From an uncultured Tenacibaculum sp. (GTDB lineage Bacteria; Bacteroidota; Bacteroidia; Flavobacteriales; Flavobacteriaceae), in assembly GCA_947497895.1 (NCBI GenBank), contig CANMIL010000001.1:744001-808000 (forward strand): 64,000 nucleotides of DNA, given 5' to 3'. This document shows positions 36,277 to 45,500 of the stretch, piece by piece. The position numbers and the translations under genes are program-made. The notes beneath the pieces are model-generated. The model had not been told where the DNA came from and ran no database searches. It was given only the letters and a program-made list of their open reading frames with translations. Within the stretch, counting starts at the first letter, position 1. Every line of letters begins with the position of its first letter.

Positions 36277-36348
36277 TTAATTTTCACTAATGATCGACTT
36301 GAGAACTCCATCATTGATATTTTCCTTCTCACATTCACATTTTCTCAT
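36277..36348 (-). CDS. 23-residue micro-ORF before the lipoprotein, copy 1
   Basis: ATG at 36348 to TAA at 36277 encodes MRKCECEKENINDGVLKSII then SEN. It ends 11 bases before the GTG start of the lipoprotein, so it could be translated as a leader. The copy at 49068-49139 encodes the same peptide with a silent AAG/AAA difference. No hydrophobic segment; the CEC motif is odd for a peptide of this size. Whether it is translated is unknown. Confidence 0.35.
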   Translation of the reverse strand: MRKCECEKENINDGVLKSIISEN

Positions 36349-36567
36349 AGTAAATTTTGTTTCTCTTTTTCTTTTTCCATTGATGAAAAAGAAACAAAAA
36401 ATCTAGTCTTAACCGTACTTCACTCAAAAATAATCTTCCTTGAATCTAAATTAAAATAACTCGCTATCGCTCAAACAGATTTTAATTCCAACGATTCTCA
36501 CGTCGTTATTTTTGGATCGTATGCTTAGGTCAACATTCCAATACTGATATTTAACATCAATCTGGAA

Positions 36568-37104
36568 TTACTTTTCTCCTCCATATTCGGCGTTTAAGCC
36601 TTCCAAAACTTCTTCGGTTAAATCTGCTGTTTTATCAGCATACATAATATTACCGCTTCCACTTGCTCCAAAGATTATTTTATATCCTTTCTTCTTCCCA
36701 AATTCTTTTACATAATCGTTAATATCATTTACCACCGTTTGTGTAGCTTTTTGATCTTCTGATTGAATTTGCTTTTGAATAGCCTGTTGGTAATTATTAA
36801 TTTGCTGTTGTTTGTTGCTTAGTAAATGTTGTTTTAATTCTAACTCCTTTTTTGAAAATTTAGAGCGTTCTTTTTCATACAATTTTAATTCCTTTTGCCA
36901 ATCTGTAACTAAACTATCGACATTAGACTTTAAAACTTTTGCTTTCTTTTCAAATTCTCCACGAACAACTTTTGTTCGCTTATATCCATCTAATAATTTA
37001 TTCACATCAACATACACCAGGTCCGATGAATTTTGAGAATAAAAAAATGTTACTAACGAAATTAGGAATGCTAAAATAGCTAAGGGTAATACAATTTTTT
37101 TCAT
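36568..37104 (-). CDS. OmpH/Skp-family periplasmic chaperone, RHS unit 1
   Basis: 178 residues. A signal peptide or anchor (IVLPLAILAFLISLVTFFYS) precedes the OmpH/Skp pattern: VYVDVNKLLDGYKRTKVVRG, then a long charged coiled coil (about 45-130, e.g. KLYEKERSKFSKKELELKQ, NKQQQINNYQQAIQKQIQSE) and the closing strand GYKIIFGASGSGNIMYADKTADLT. Skp proteins form trimers that hold unfolded outer-membrane proteins in the periplasm. Here the gene opens the RHS unit, which suggests a dedicated chaperone for the giant exported proteins (inference). The second copy at 49359-49895 differs at only three residues. Its own promoter lies about 60 bases upstream. Confidence 0.88.
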   Translation of the reverse strand: MKKIVLPLAILAFLISLVTFFYSQNSSDLVYVDVNKLLDGYKRTKVVRGEFEKKAKVLKSNVDSLVTDWQKELKLYEKERSKFSKKELELKQHLLSNKQQQINNYQQAIQKQIQSEDQKATQTVVNDINDYVKEFGKKKGYKIIFGASGSGNIMYADKTADLTEEVLEGLNAEYGGEK

Positions 37105-37161
37105 TTTTTCTATAATTAAATAATAAAACGTGTTTTCTTTTTGGTCAATTTTTCAACGGCG

Positions 37162-37195
37162 CAAAAATATGTTTTTTAACATAAATGGAAAACAA
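37162..37195 (-). promoter_or_regulatory. Promoter of RHS unit 1
   Basis: On the minus strand TTG (37195-37193), a 23-base spacer and TATTTTTG (37169-37162) resemble the Bacteroidota promoter, with a spacer at the long end. The OmpH-like ATG is 57 bases downstream. Confidence 0.55.
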
Positions 37196-37282
37196 AATTC
37201 TAGTAAAATTAAGTCTTTTTCCTAACAATAACAGACCATACATCAAAACTACTAACTAACAATTGATTAACTTGATAAAACC

Positions 37283-37319
37283 AAAAAAACTACCTCACAA
37301 TTTAATGTAAAGTAGTTTA
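37283..37319 (-). terminator. Terminator of RHS unit 2
   Basis: On the minus strand AAACTACTTTACA and TGTGAGGTAGTTT form the stem around AATTAAAT-type loop bases, followed by TTTTTGG. Closely related to the hairpin at 24404-24445 behind unit 1. Confidence 0.75.
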
Positions 37320-37351
37320 ATATTCTTTGCTGTTTTGCTTAATCGTGCTCA

Positions 37352-37372
37352 CCACTAGTTACAAACTAGCGG
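37352..37372 (-). repeat. Short inverted repeat just after the unit 2 immunity gene
   Basis: CCGCTAGTT and AACTAGTGG form a 9-bp stem around TGT on the minus strand, beginning 6 bases past the immunity stop. No T tract follows, so it is probably not a terminator itself; it may protect the 3' end or mark a cassette boundary. Confidence 0.5.
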
Positions 37373-37378
37373 TAACCG

Positions 37379-38206
37379 TTACTTTGATATACCAGCATCA
37401 TCAGAGCCTAAATATTGTAAAATATTCTTTCTTTGGTTATGCAAATAAACTAATTCCTTATTTAGTATAAAATATTGGCTATCTAATATCTCCTTTAATG
37501 AGTATTCTTCAACATCTCTAACATTTGATAGAACTGTACCGTTAATAAAAATTTTATCAGGTATTTCACCTTTTAGATCAATAATAAAATACTCTAACGC
37601 TCTCAAGTTTCTTGTAGACAGACAAAAATAAATAATATTTTCCATATAATTTTCAGGATCATTCTTCTCTTTTAGGTCTATTTTTCCGATCTTTGTTGTC
37701 AACAAGCTAAGTATATCAATACAACATTCTTCAGAATCATAATCATTAAAAAACATAATCACCTCTAAAACAGGATCATAGTGACCTGCGTTACAAATTT
37801 TGAAAAAACCAGGTTTTAGGTTTACATCATATTTTAACAATTCTTTAATAAAAAACAAATCACAATTTTTATTAAGTCTAATTGCTGTAATTAAAGGGCT
37901 AAAACAATTCTCTTGGCTATAATAATTTGGATTAGCTCCAAATCTTAAGAGTTCTTTAAATGCTAACTTTTTATTATTCGCTATCGCCAATTCTAGTAGC
38001 GTTTTATCATACTTATTATCTGTCAAATTAATTTTAACCTTTTTTTCTACAACTTCATTTCTTATAGCTTCTAAATCATTATTATTCACAGCTTTTGCTA
38101 ACTCATATATTTCTGTATTTTTAAAATTTGAGAACCTATAGGCAGGAAGTCGATGTTCACAAGATGAAAATATTAACCCAACCAAAAAAAGTAAAAAAAA
38201 CTTCAT
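37379..38206 (-). CDS. Ankyrin-type lipoprotein, putative immunity for RHS lipase toxin
   Basis: 275 residues. MKFFLLFLVGLIFSSCEHR is a lipoprotein signal (lipobox FSSC, Cys16). Residues about 35-125 show ankyrin-repeat character: EIYELAKAVNNNDLEAIRNE, DNKYDKTLLELAIANNKKLA, FKELLRFGANPNYYSQENCF and SPLITAIRLNKN. Further helical repeats follow to the end. Ankyrin proteins act by binding partners, and genes of this type are frequent immunity genes in polymorphic toxin loci. It starts 17 bases after the stop of the RHS-lipase gene, so it is called the cognate immunity protein; lipid anchoring in the envelope would suit protection against a membrane-attacking lipase. Confidence 0.75.
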   Translation of the reverse strand: MKFFLLFLVGLIFSSCEHRLPAYRFSNFKNTEIYELAKAVNNNDLEAIRNEVVEKKVKINLTDNKYDKTLLELAIANNKKLAFKELLRFGANPNYYSQENCFSPLITAIRLNKNCDLFFIKELLKYDVNLKPGFFKICNAGHYDPVLEVIMFFNDYDSEECCIDILSLLTTKIGKIDLKEKNDPENYMENIIYFCLSTRNLRALEYFIIDLKGEIPDKIFINGTVLSNVRDVEEYSLKEILDSQYFILNKELVYLHNQRKNILQYLGSDDAGISK

Positions 38207-38223
38207 ATCTTAATAAATTAACA

Positions 38224-41200
38224 TTAAAAAAATCTAGGACTTTTTATTCTCTTAGAGCCTCCGTTAGAATTAGCCTTAAAAGTTTTCAGAATATCCTTTG
38301 TTATATTATCGATATCATGAACATTAAATAAATTAACTCTGAAATTATCTTTATAATTACCTACAAAAAGATTTACCCCAACAGAATGTACAAAAGCAGA
38401 AACAGTTCTATTATTTTGTACCTCATGGAGAGAGAGCCCTTTTGGTATAAAATTAACTTGATTCTGTTGGTTTTGTGGAGATTTAATATTTTTTAAACTA
38501 GAATCGGATAACCAAGCAGGATCAAATGTTATGGAAGCCCTCCCTGTAGCAATAGATGAATAGTTGGAAAGCCCACCACCTAAAGAGTGTCCAACAAATG
38601 TTAATTCTTCATTACCAAAGTAAACAGACATTTCTGTTGCTATCCTTAAAGCAATTGAATATTGTATACCCGTTCCAAAAGCTTGCCTTCCGTTATCTTT
38701 CCAGTCATTTGGATGCTCAGTTCCAGCATACACAAAGGCATATTCAGTAGTACCATCCTCTAACTTTCTCTCATACATTTTCGCTTTTAATCCGATATCA
38801 CTTTCATCAAATTGATCATAATATTGTATTGATGATTGTTTCCAACCTCCAATTAACTTCACTTTTCCATTATATACATGAGATGCTAATACAGCAGCTT
38901 CATGAGGTGTAGGTTTACCTCCATCGGAATCTATAAAGAAAATAGGGTTATTCCCCATTCCTAAATAAGGGCTATGATGAAATCTTTTCGGGTCAGTAGT
39001 CAACCATCTCCCAATTCTCGCATCCCAAAGCCTTAATTGAAACGCTTCCTTACCAGTTTCAGGATCTTTTTCTTGACCTTGATACGCATAACGATACGGT
39101 TCTCCATTAATGATTTGCCTGTTAGGCATCGCCATACCAAAAGGATAGTAATCAGTTGAGCTACTATTTTCTGTTAACACTTGTCCACCTGAAGTTTTTC
39201 CAACCGTTGCACGTACATTTCCTAGATGATCGGTAATTTGATAAATAGCACTTCCATCTTTTTTATTATAAACCCCTAATCTACTTGCTCCATAAATAGG
39301 TTGTTCAATACTCTCTTGTAGTGTGACACCTGTCTTAGGAGTGATAATTGCCATCGGACTTCCAGCCGCATCTCTGACATAAAAGGTTTCTTTTTCTAAA
39401 CTCCCTGTACTCGTATAAGCTCTTTTACGAACTCTAAACCCTTTGTCGTTATAATCAAACTGTACTCTCAATTTATTGCTTTGGAATACTTTCGTTACTA
39501 ATCCACTCGCATTATACTCATACTTTACAGCATCACCTTTATTTTCAATTAACTGACCAATATTGTTATACACGTAATTACCTGCATTTTGGTCTTTCAT
39601 ATCATTCACACCTGCATTCACCGTATCATCAACATAGTCCAACTGATTTGGTTTTGTTGCTTTATAATGATAGGTCATACGATCCATAGCATTACTTGCA
39701 TTACCGTCTTTGTTACGGTTCAACTTTTTAATGTTACCATTGGCATCATACTCCAATCCATAAACCTTATAGTTTCCATATGCATTTTGAGTAATTGTCC
39801 CTGTATTCGTTGCCGAACCAAAAGTTGCCTGTTGCAACCAATTATTCTTATTATAACTAAATAACTGAGACGCCTGTGCTCCATTTGCAATGTTTTGAGT
39901 GGACCAACGTGTGGCTTTGATGTTACCATTGTATTGGTTATTACTTGCAAATGCATTATTACTTGTTACTGGTGTCGGTGTATTCGTACGTGTATAATCA
40001 CCATTATAATAATCGATAGCAAAACCAAATAGGTCATTTGGCATACCATTGGCTCCATCCTTTCCTGGATCTAAAGAGCTACTGCGCGAAGGGTGATTAA
40101 TTGCTTTCAATTGTCCGTTTAAATTATAAATATAATCAATCCCTTGAACATTTTCTGCAATTTCTACACGTTTTAAAGCTCCCGTTTCATAATAGTTATA
40201 CTTTGCTTGCTCTTTGTAATCAGCTAATTCACTATTCGCTTTTGTTTCTACTTTAAACAATTCACCAGCCACATTATAGGTGTATTTGTGTTCAAAATAC
40301 TCTCTTGGTACATCTTGCTGAGGGTTATGATATTTTTGGTAAATAACATTGGTTACCTGTCCTTTAGCAAAATCATATTCATAATCAATACTCTTTACTC
40401 CTAACCCGTCTATTTTCTGAATAATCCATGTTACTCTTCCGTACACATCATAACTATACCAAGTAGTAGTTGTACTAGGATTTGACGTATATGTTTTAGA
40501 AACATTACCTGCTACAAACTTTTGTTGGTATTTCGAAGCATTACTTCCATATTGAGCATTTACTAAGGCAGCTTGTAAACCTGTATCGGCAACATCGTAT
40601 TCAGTAAAGTGTTGTTCTTTTCTAGTTCCTGAGAAATCATCGGCATCAGGATTTAAAGAAGTGAAAGTTCCTGTTGCCACTCCACTTTCTACTGGACGAC
40701 CATAAGTATCATAATTTGAATATGAAAATTCTCCTGCTAACTTTTGTTTCGCATTCTGAGAAAATCGAATTTGTCCATCTTTTCTATACTTGAACTCTGC
40801 ATTACCTTCATCGGGGCTACTTGTTTCTAAAAGTTGCCCTAATGTATTATAGGTAAATGTAGTTTCTTGATTTATTCCTATAGGTTGTGTACTCTTTGTT
40901 AGTCTATTCGCTTTATCGTAATAGTTTAAACTATAATCATAATAGTTAACCTGATATTGTACTCCAATTGTATTCACTGGATCTAATAATGTAGGTCTGT
41001 TATTACTATCTAATTTAACATATGGATGCTCGGGATTATAATTTGTTAAATCAAAAAATGATATACGATATGCTCCTGCCGCAATGTTGGTTTTCCCCAT
41101 AGCCCATGGAACTGTCTTCTCTTCAGTGGCAAGATTTGTAACTTCAAATGTTCTATCCGCTCCATTATTTCCTACCAAACGTATCTCCCCTTCACATCCT

Positions 41201-42573
41201 ACGGGTATATGGATATCGACAAAACCTTGTTTTCCTATTGGAGAAACAACTGTTCTCTTAGTCTTAGTTCCATCTTCATTTCCACTTCTTGCCGCTGCCA
41301 ATACATTTCCATTACCATCCTTGAAAACAACACTTTCAACGCCATTAACATCTCTTACAATTGTTTTCTTACCTTGTATATAAGAAGGTTTTCCTAGAGG
41401 ACAATTGTAAGCATTATTACTATCTAACAAGGTAGCGAAAGGTCTAATTTCGTTAACACCTCCAGGTCCAGAGGAACTAGAATTATTTCCCGCAAAAGGG
41501 TCTCCATTATCGAGACCTCCTCCACCAAATTTTATATTATCGACTCTAAAATATCCTCTTAAATCTTCTACCGTATTGGTATCTCTATTTACAATCCTCA
41601 TCGATAATTTATATACATAGTTTTGAGTTAATTGAAACCTATCTACCATTACGTTTTCAATTATTCTTCCTGTACAATTTTCTCTTAATGTATAAGTTGT
41701 TTCAAATGTATCATTATCATTTGGAATAGGTTTACCGAAATCTCTAACAGACGCTACAACCTCCCTCTCTGGAAAATAATTTCGTCCAAATTGATAAAAC
41801 ATTTCTTGTGCTAAAGGCATCGTAAAACTATAACTCTGTAACCATTCAGGCGTACTCGTTGGTGTTCTTTTAATTTTATTTCCTCCAAAGGTATTTAAAG
41901 CTATTCCTGGATTTAATTTACTATAAATAACTCTGCTATAAGGATGAGCAGTAACGTCTTGATATTGTTCAGAAGTATTATTTTCGCTGTAATACCAACC
42001 TAAAGTATTCTCTTGATTTCCAATAACTTCAGAAGCATTATTATCTGTTATAGATTCTAAATTCGCCTGATTAAAAGTACTTCCAGTTTTCGTTTTGATA
42101 AAATCAGATTTGTATCCATATTGCGTTCCTACAGGAGCACTTAAAGTAGATAGAGCCGGTCTATTGAAGGCATCGTATCTTGTTTCCGTTACCCAAATTT
42201 TTCCAGTTTTAATATCCAACGCATGGCTCTGTGTTGGTTTTCCTAAAGTATTAAAATAGGAAACTCCACTACCCGCTAGGTTACCTGATAAATCGTAAGA
42301 TGTACTAGACACCCAGTTTAACATTTCGTTCCCTGCATATGGATTTCCCACAACTACATCATAATTGTTCTCAGCTACTATTCTAGCAATAAACGGTGTC
42401 GTCCCCTTTACACTAAAACCTGGTTGCAACAATATAAACTCCGTAGCCTCAACCGTTCGAGATGTTGTTAATGGTTCATTTAATATTTCTGATCGTGATT
42501 GAGCATAGCTTGAAGCTACATTCCCCAATAAAAGACCAATTAGTATCGTAAAAAATAATGTAAACTTTTTCAT
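38224..42573 (-). CDS. RHS-core toxin protein 2 with lipase-like C-terminal domain
   Basis: 1,449 residues, exported (signal LFFTILIGLLLGNVASSYAQ). The N-terminus has the LLQPGFSVKGTTPFIARI strand usual in Bacteroidota surface proteins, then GVSYFNTLGKPTQSHALDIK; unlike RHS protein 1 there are no BACON-like domains. YD repeats run about 590-1150; the RHS core lies at 1154-1195 (identical to that of protein 1 over GEPYRYAYQGQEKDPETGKE and following), and the cleavage-type motif reads FIDSDGG near 1214. The C-terminal ~235 residues (PHEAAVLASHVYN onward) form an alpha/beta hydrolase with the nucleophile elbow TFVGHSLGGGLSNY (Ser about 1329), ASITFDPAWLS and later His candidates: a class-3 lipase-like toxin, probably a phospholipase (inference). 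Confidence 0.93.
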   Translation of the reverse strand: MKKFTLFFTILIGLLLGNVASSYAQSRSEILNEPLTTSRTVEATEFILLQPGFSVKGTTPFIARIVAENNYDVVVGNPYAGNEMLNWVSSTSYDLSGNLAGSGVSYFNTLGKPTQSHALDIKTGKIWVTETRYDAFNRPALSTLSAPVGTQYGYKSDFIKTKTGSTFNQANLESITDNNASEVIGNQENTLGWYYSENNTSEQYQDVTAHPYSRVIYSKLNPGIALNTFGGNKIKRTPTSTPEWLQSYSFTMPLAQEMFYQFGRNYFPEREVVASVRDFGKPIPNDNDTFETTYTLRENCTGRIIENVMVDRFQLTQNYVYKLSMRIVNRDTNTVEDLRGYFRVDNIKFGGGGLDNGDPFAGNNSSSSGPGGVNEIRPFATLLDSNNAYNCPLGKPSYIQGKKTIVRDVNGVESVVFKDGNGNVLAAARSGNEDGTKTKRTVVSPIGKQGFVDIHIPVGCEGEIRLVGNNGADRTFEVTNLATEEKTVPWAMGKTNIAAGAYRISFFDLTNYNPEHPYVKLDSNNRPTLLDPVNTIGVQYQVNYYDYSLNYYDKANRLTKSTQPIGINQETTFTYNTLGQLLETSSPDEGNAEFKYRKDGQIRFSQNAKQKLAGEFSYSNYDTYGRPVESGVATGTFTSLNPDADDFSGTRKEQHFTEYDVADTGLQAALVNAQYGSNASKYQQKFVAGNVSKTYTSNPSTTTTWYSYDVYGRVTWIIQKIDGLGVKSIDYEYDFAKGQVTNVIYQKYHNPQQDVPREYFEHKYTYNVAGELFKVETKANSELADYKEQAKYNYYETGALKRVEIAENVQGIDYIYNLNGQLKAINHPSRSSSLDPGKDGANGMPNDLFGFAIDYYNGDYTRTNTPTPVTSNNAFASNNQYNGNIKATRWSTQNIANGAQASQLFSYNKNNWLQQATFGSATNTGTITQNAYGNYKVYGLEYDANGNIKKLNRNKDGNASNAMDRMTYHYKATKPNQLDYVDDTVNAGVNDMKDQNAGNYVYNNIGQLIENKGDAVKYEYNASGLVTKVFQSNKLRVQFDYNDKGFRVRKRAYTSTGSLEKETFYVRDAAGSPMAIITPKTGVTLQESIEQPIYGASRLGVYNKKDGSAIYQITDHLGNVRATVGKTSGGQVLTENSSSTDYYPFGMAMPNRQIINGEPYRYAYQGQEKDPETGKEAFQLRLWDARIGRWLTTDPKRFHHSPYLGMGNNPIFFIDSDGGKPTPHEAAVLASHVYNGKVKLIGGWKQSSIQYYDQFDESDIGLKAKMYERKLEDGTTEYAFVYAGTEHPNDWKDNGRQAFGTGIQYSIALRIATEMSVYFGNEELTFVGHSLGGGLSNYSSIATGRASITFDPAWLSDSSLKNIKSPQNQQNQVNFIPKGLSLHEVQNNRTVSAFVHSVGVNLFVGNYKDNFRVNLFNVHDIDNITKDILKTFKANSNGGSKRIKSPRFF

Positions 42574-42583
42574 GTTCTATTTT

Positions 42584-45500
42584 TTAATTATCACAACAAT
42601 TACAGTTCGCTGAAGAGCTCGTATTATTTTTATATTGGTATTTGTATTCATTTACCAATTTAAAACCTCCTCTTTGTTGACCTTGATTCACAACCTCTTT
42701 ATACGTTCTGCACAATCTACCTGCCTTATCGTATTTGAATTCTGTTGCCAAATTATTGCCATCTAAAATGAATTGTAACTCATCAGTCGTTTGATTATAT
42801 ACATAGGTATTCATACTAGATACAATTGGGTGCATTCTAAAATCATCGATATAGATACCGTAGCTGTAATTATTATTTCTAAAATAAATTTCTGTGTTGG
42901 TATTTGGTAAAATATCAATATAATAATTACATAAAGCCCAAGTTCCTGCTTGCAGTATCTCGTCAGGTTTTTTAGCAACAGTTCCTACCATTAAATCAAA
43001 AGAATTCTGCAACTTAACCCCATTATAAACCCACGCTGAAACTTTGTATTTCCCAGGACGTAAATCTTTTGTAAAATCCTTGTCATTCAATCCTGACATA
43101 GCTTGAACTTTAAATCCTTTTTGTGAAGCATCTGTCAACTTTACGGCATAATTACCAGTATGCACATGAGTATTATCACGATAATTGGCTCCTTCAACTT
43201 CTCCATCAAATTGATTATTATTAAATACGTGCTCTGCACCAGAGGCATACATTTCAGTATATCGTGCATTTCCACCAGCAATAACTTTACTGAAGCCTTC
43301 TGCCATTTTAGATGAAGCATAGTTGTCATTAATATCTCTTGTTTCTATTGGTAGCGAATAATTTGTATATCGCGTTATTTCAGAAACATTTTGCCATTCC
43401 TCATTGGTTTGAGTAGCATCCAATCCCCATTTAAAATCATATTTAGATAATAATCTTCCATAAGTTCCATCTTCATCCAAAGAACCTTTCCAAACAAAGT
43501 TCTTATGCTTACGCCATATTTTCTCCGAATCGTTTGTAGGCGATGATTCAACTCCTACTTCGTTCCTATACGTCCATTCTTTATTCCATGTAGTTACTGA
43601 AGCACTTGTAGTTTTCATAATCCTTGAACTTCCTTCACCCACCGCAACAGAGTTAATATGCATTGCTTCTTGAGTTAACATATTCCTATTTGTAGTATTC
43701 ACCTTCTTAGATCCCATTTCAGGATACACCTCATACGCCGGTATTTTTGTCTCTTTGACTATTGATCCATCTGCCATACTTCTTACAGATGTTCTATAGG
43801 TACCTAAATAAGGATCAGGGTTTTCATACTCAATAGATGAAGTCCCATAAGGCGTTGTTGTCGATACTTTATTTAAAACTTTCCCATGCTCTGTTTTTGA
43901 AGATAACGACAAAAATCTTCCCTTTAATTGCCTATGCAAGTATTTATGTTGGTCATCACCTTCATCTGGATAATGGTACTTATACACGGATTTCATAGAA
44001 TTAAAAGTCTCTTTAAATGATCCTTGTTTATTTCCATAACTATTCACAGTTTTATTCATCAACTGCCCTTCTGTATTGAACTTCTCAATAGAAATTAACT
44101 GTCCTATTTTTGCTAAATTCTTTTCAATATTGATGTCTTTTGCAGTTACATAAGGTTGACTGATATTTTTATTTTGAACAGTCGCCTTGAAAAGGATTTC
44201 ACCATCCTTGTCTTTCATTTCAAAGTTCGGATCAAAGATGTGAAAGTTAGGTTGTAAGGTGTAAAAATGATATCGTGTTTTTTCCGTTGGTAAAGATCTT
44301 CCAGCGGCATCATACCCTTTTGCTTCCATGGTTACCCATTCATACATTACTCCAGGACCAGGAAGCTCATTCTGATAAGGAACAAACTTAGTTCCGTATA
44401 CTGGATAAAAAGAGGTAATCCCTGAAGACCTACTTGTTAATCCTACTCCAGTTCCATTTACTGGCGCATTGTAATTATAACTTGTTTCATATTTTGCTCC
44501 AGCGTCATCGTTTACAGTGATTTTTGTAACTTTTAATCCTCCACCACTATTTCCTGTCGGCGATTTTGTTGCTAATAACTTATAAGTTAATGTGTGATTA
44601 TTTAAATCCGGTACATCATTTTTACTTAAACAGGCTCCACGATTTTTATTAACATGACCTTGACTTACGTTTGGAACTCCCGCTGATTTGCTGAAATAAT
44701 TATTCAAGACCCAAGTTGGCCTAGCAAATTCACGGCTATAACCACAAATAATATCGTTATTAATGGCATTACCCTTAGTTTTTAAAACCAATTCATTACT
44801 ACCATTAATACTGTGAACGGTACAAATATCCCTATTAACATTCAAATCAATCTTCGCTCTTCTTAAACCTGAATCCCATCCTGGGTTATCATGAGCTAAA
44901 TTCAACCATAGATCTAAATAAACTCTATCCCCTACTGAAAAATATTTACTGAAATCTGCATAAGCAGAACCATTGTCATTCTTAACATAAATTGTAAAAT
45001 TATCTACACCATTGATAACATTTTTTACAAACTTAAATTTTAAGTTATTATCCCAATATCTTCTTGAGAAGGCTTCTACATGATAATCATCTTCTTCATA
45101 ATCAATATCTATAACACTTCCCTGAGGTGTTTGGATTCTATTTAAACTCCAAGAATCCGCCAGAGTTTTACCGTGAGTATCATTACCTTCAATGAAGCCC
45201 CAACTATCTCTTTTGTTGTACAAGTTTAAACTATCTCCAATTTTACGAGGTTTGTTTCCTTCATCAAAAACAACTTCATTTGTTGTTCCCCTTTTATACG
45301 AAAACTGATATGGAGGCATATAGTCATATAACTGACTTTCATTAGCACCATTTACAGTTCCTCTACCAAAGTTTTGTACCTGAGTTAAGGTTAACTTTCC
45401 TTCCGTGTTTTTATTTGTATGCGTTGTGTTAGGTGTTTTCTTTGCTAACTGATAATCGTATGAAAATTTGATAACCTTTAAGGCTTTACTATAATCATAA

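Larger units (their letters stand above)
35663..37104 (-). repeat. Duplicated operon head, copy 1 (1,442 bp)
   Basis: Collinear with 48454-49895 at an offset of exactly 12,791 bp and with no net indel; by eye about 95-97% identical, including the 302-base intergenic part. Similarity ends abruptly a few bases outside the OmpH start codon and the lipoprotein stop codon. Confidence 0.9.

Noticed and set aside
36360..36560. A protein gene in the non-coding part of the duplicated operon head
   Set aside because: All frames are interrupted by stops; the palindromic TTTCTTTTTC...GAAAAAGAAA stretch looks like a hairpin or old repeat.
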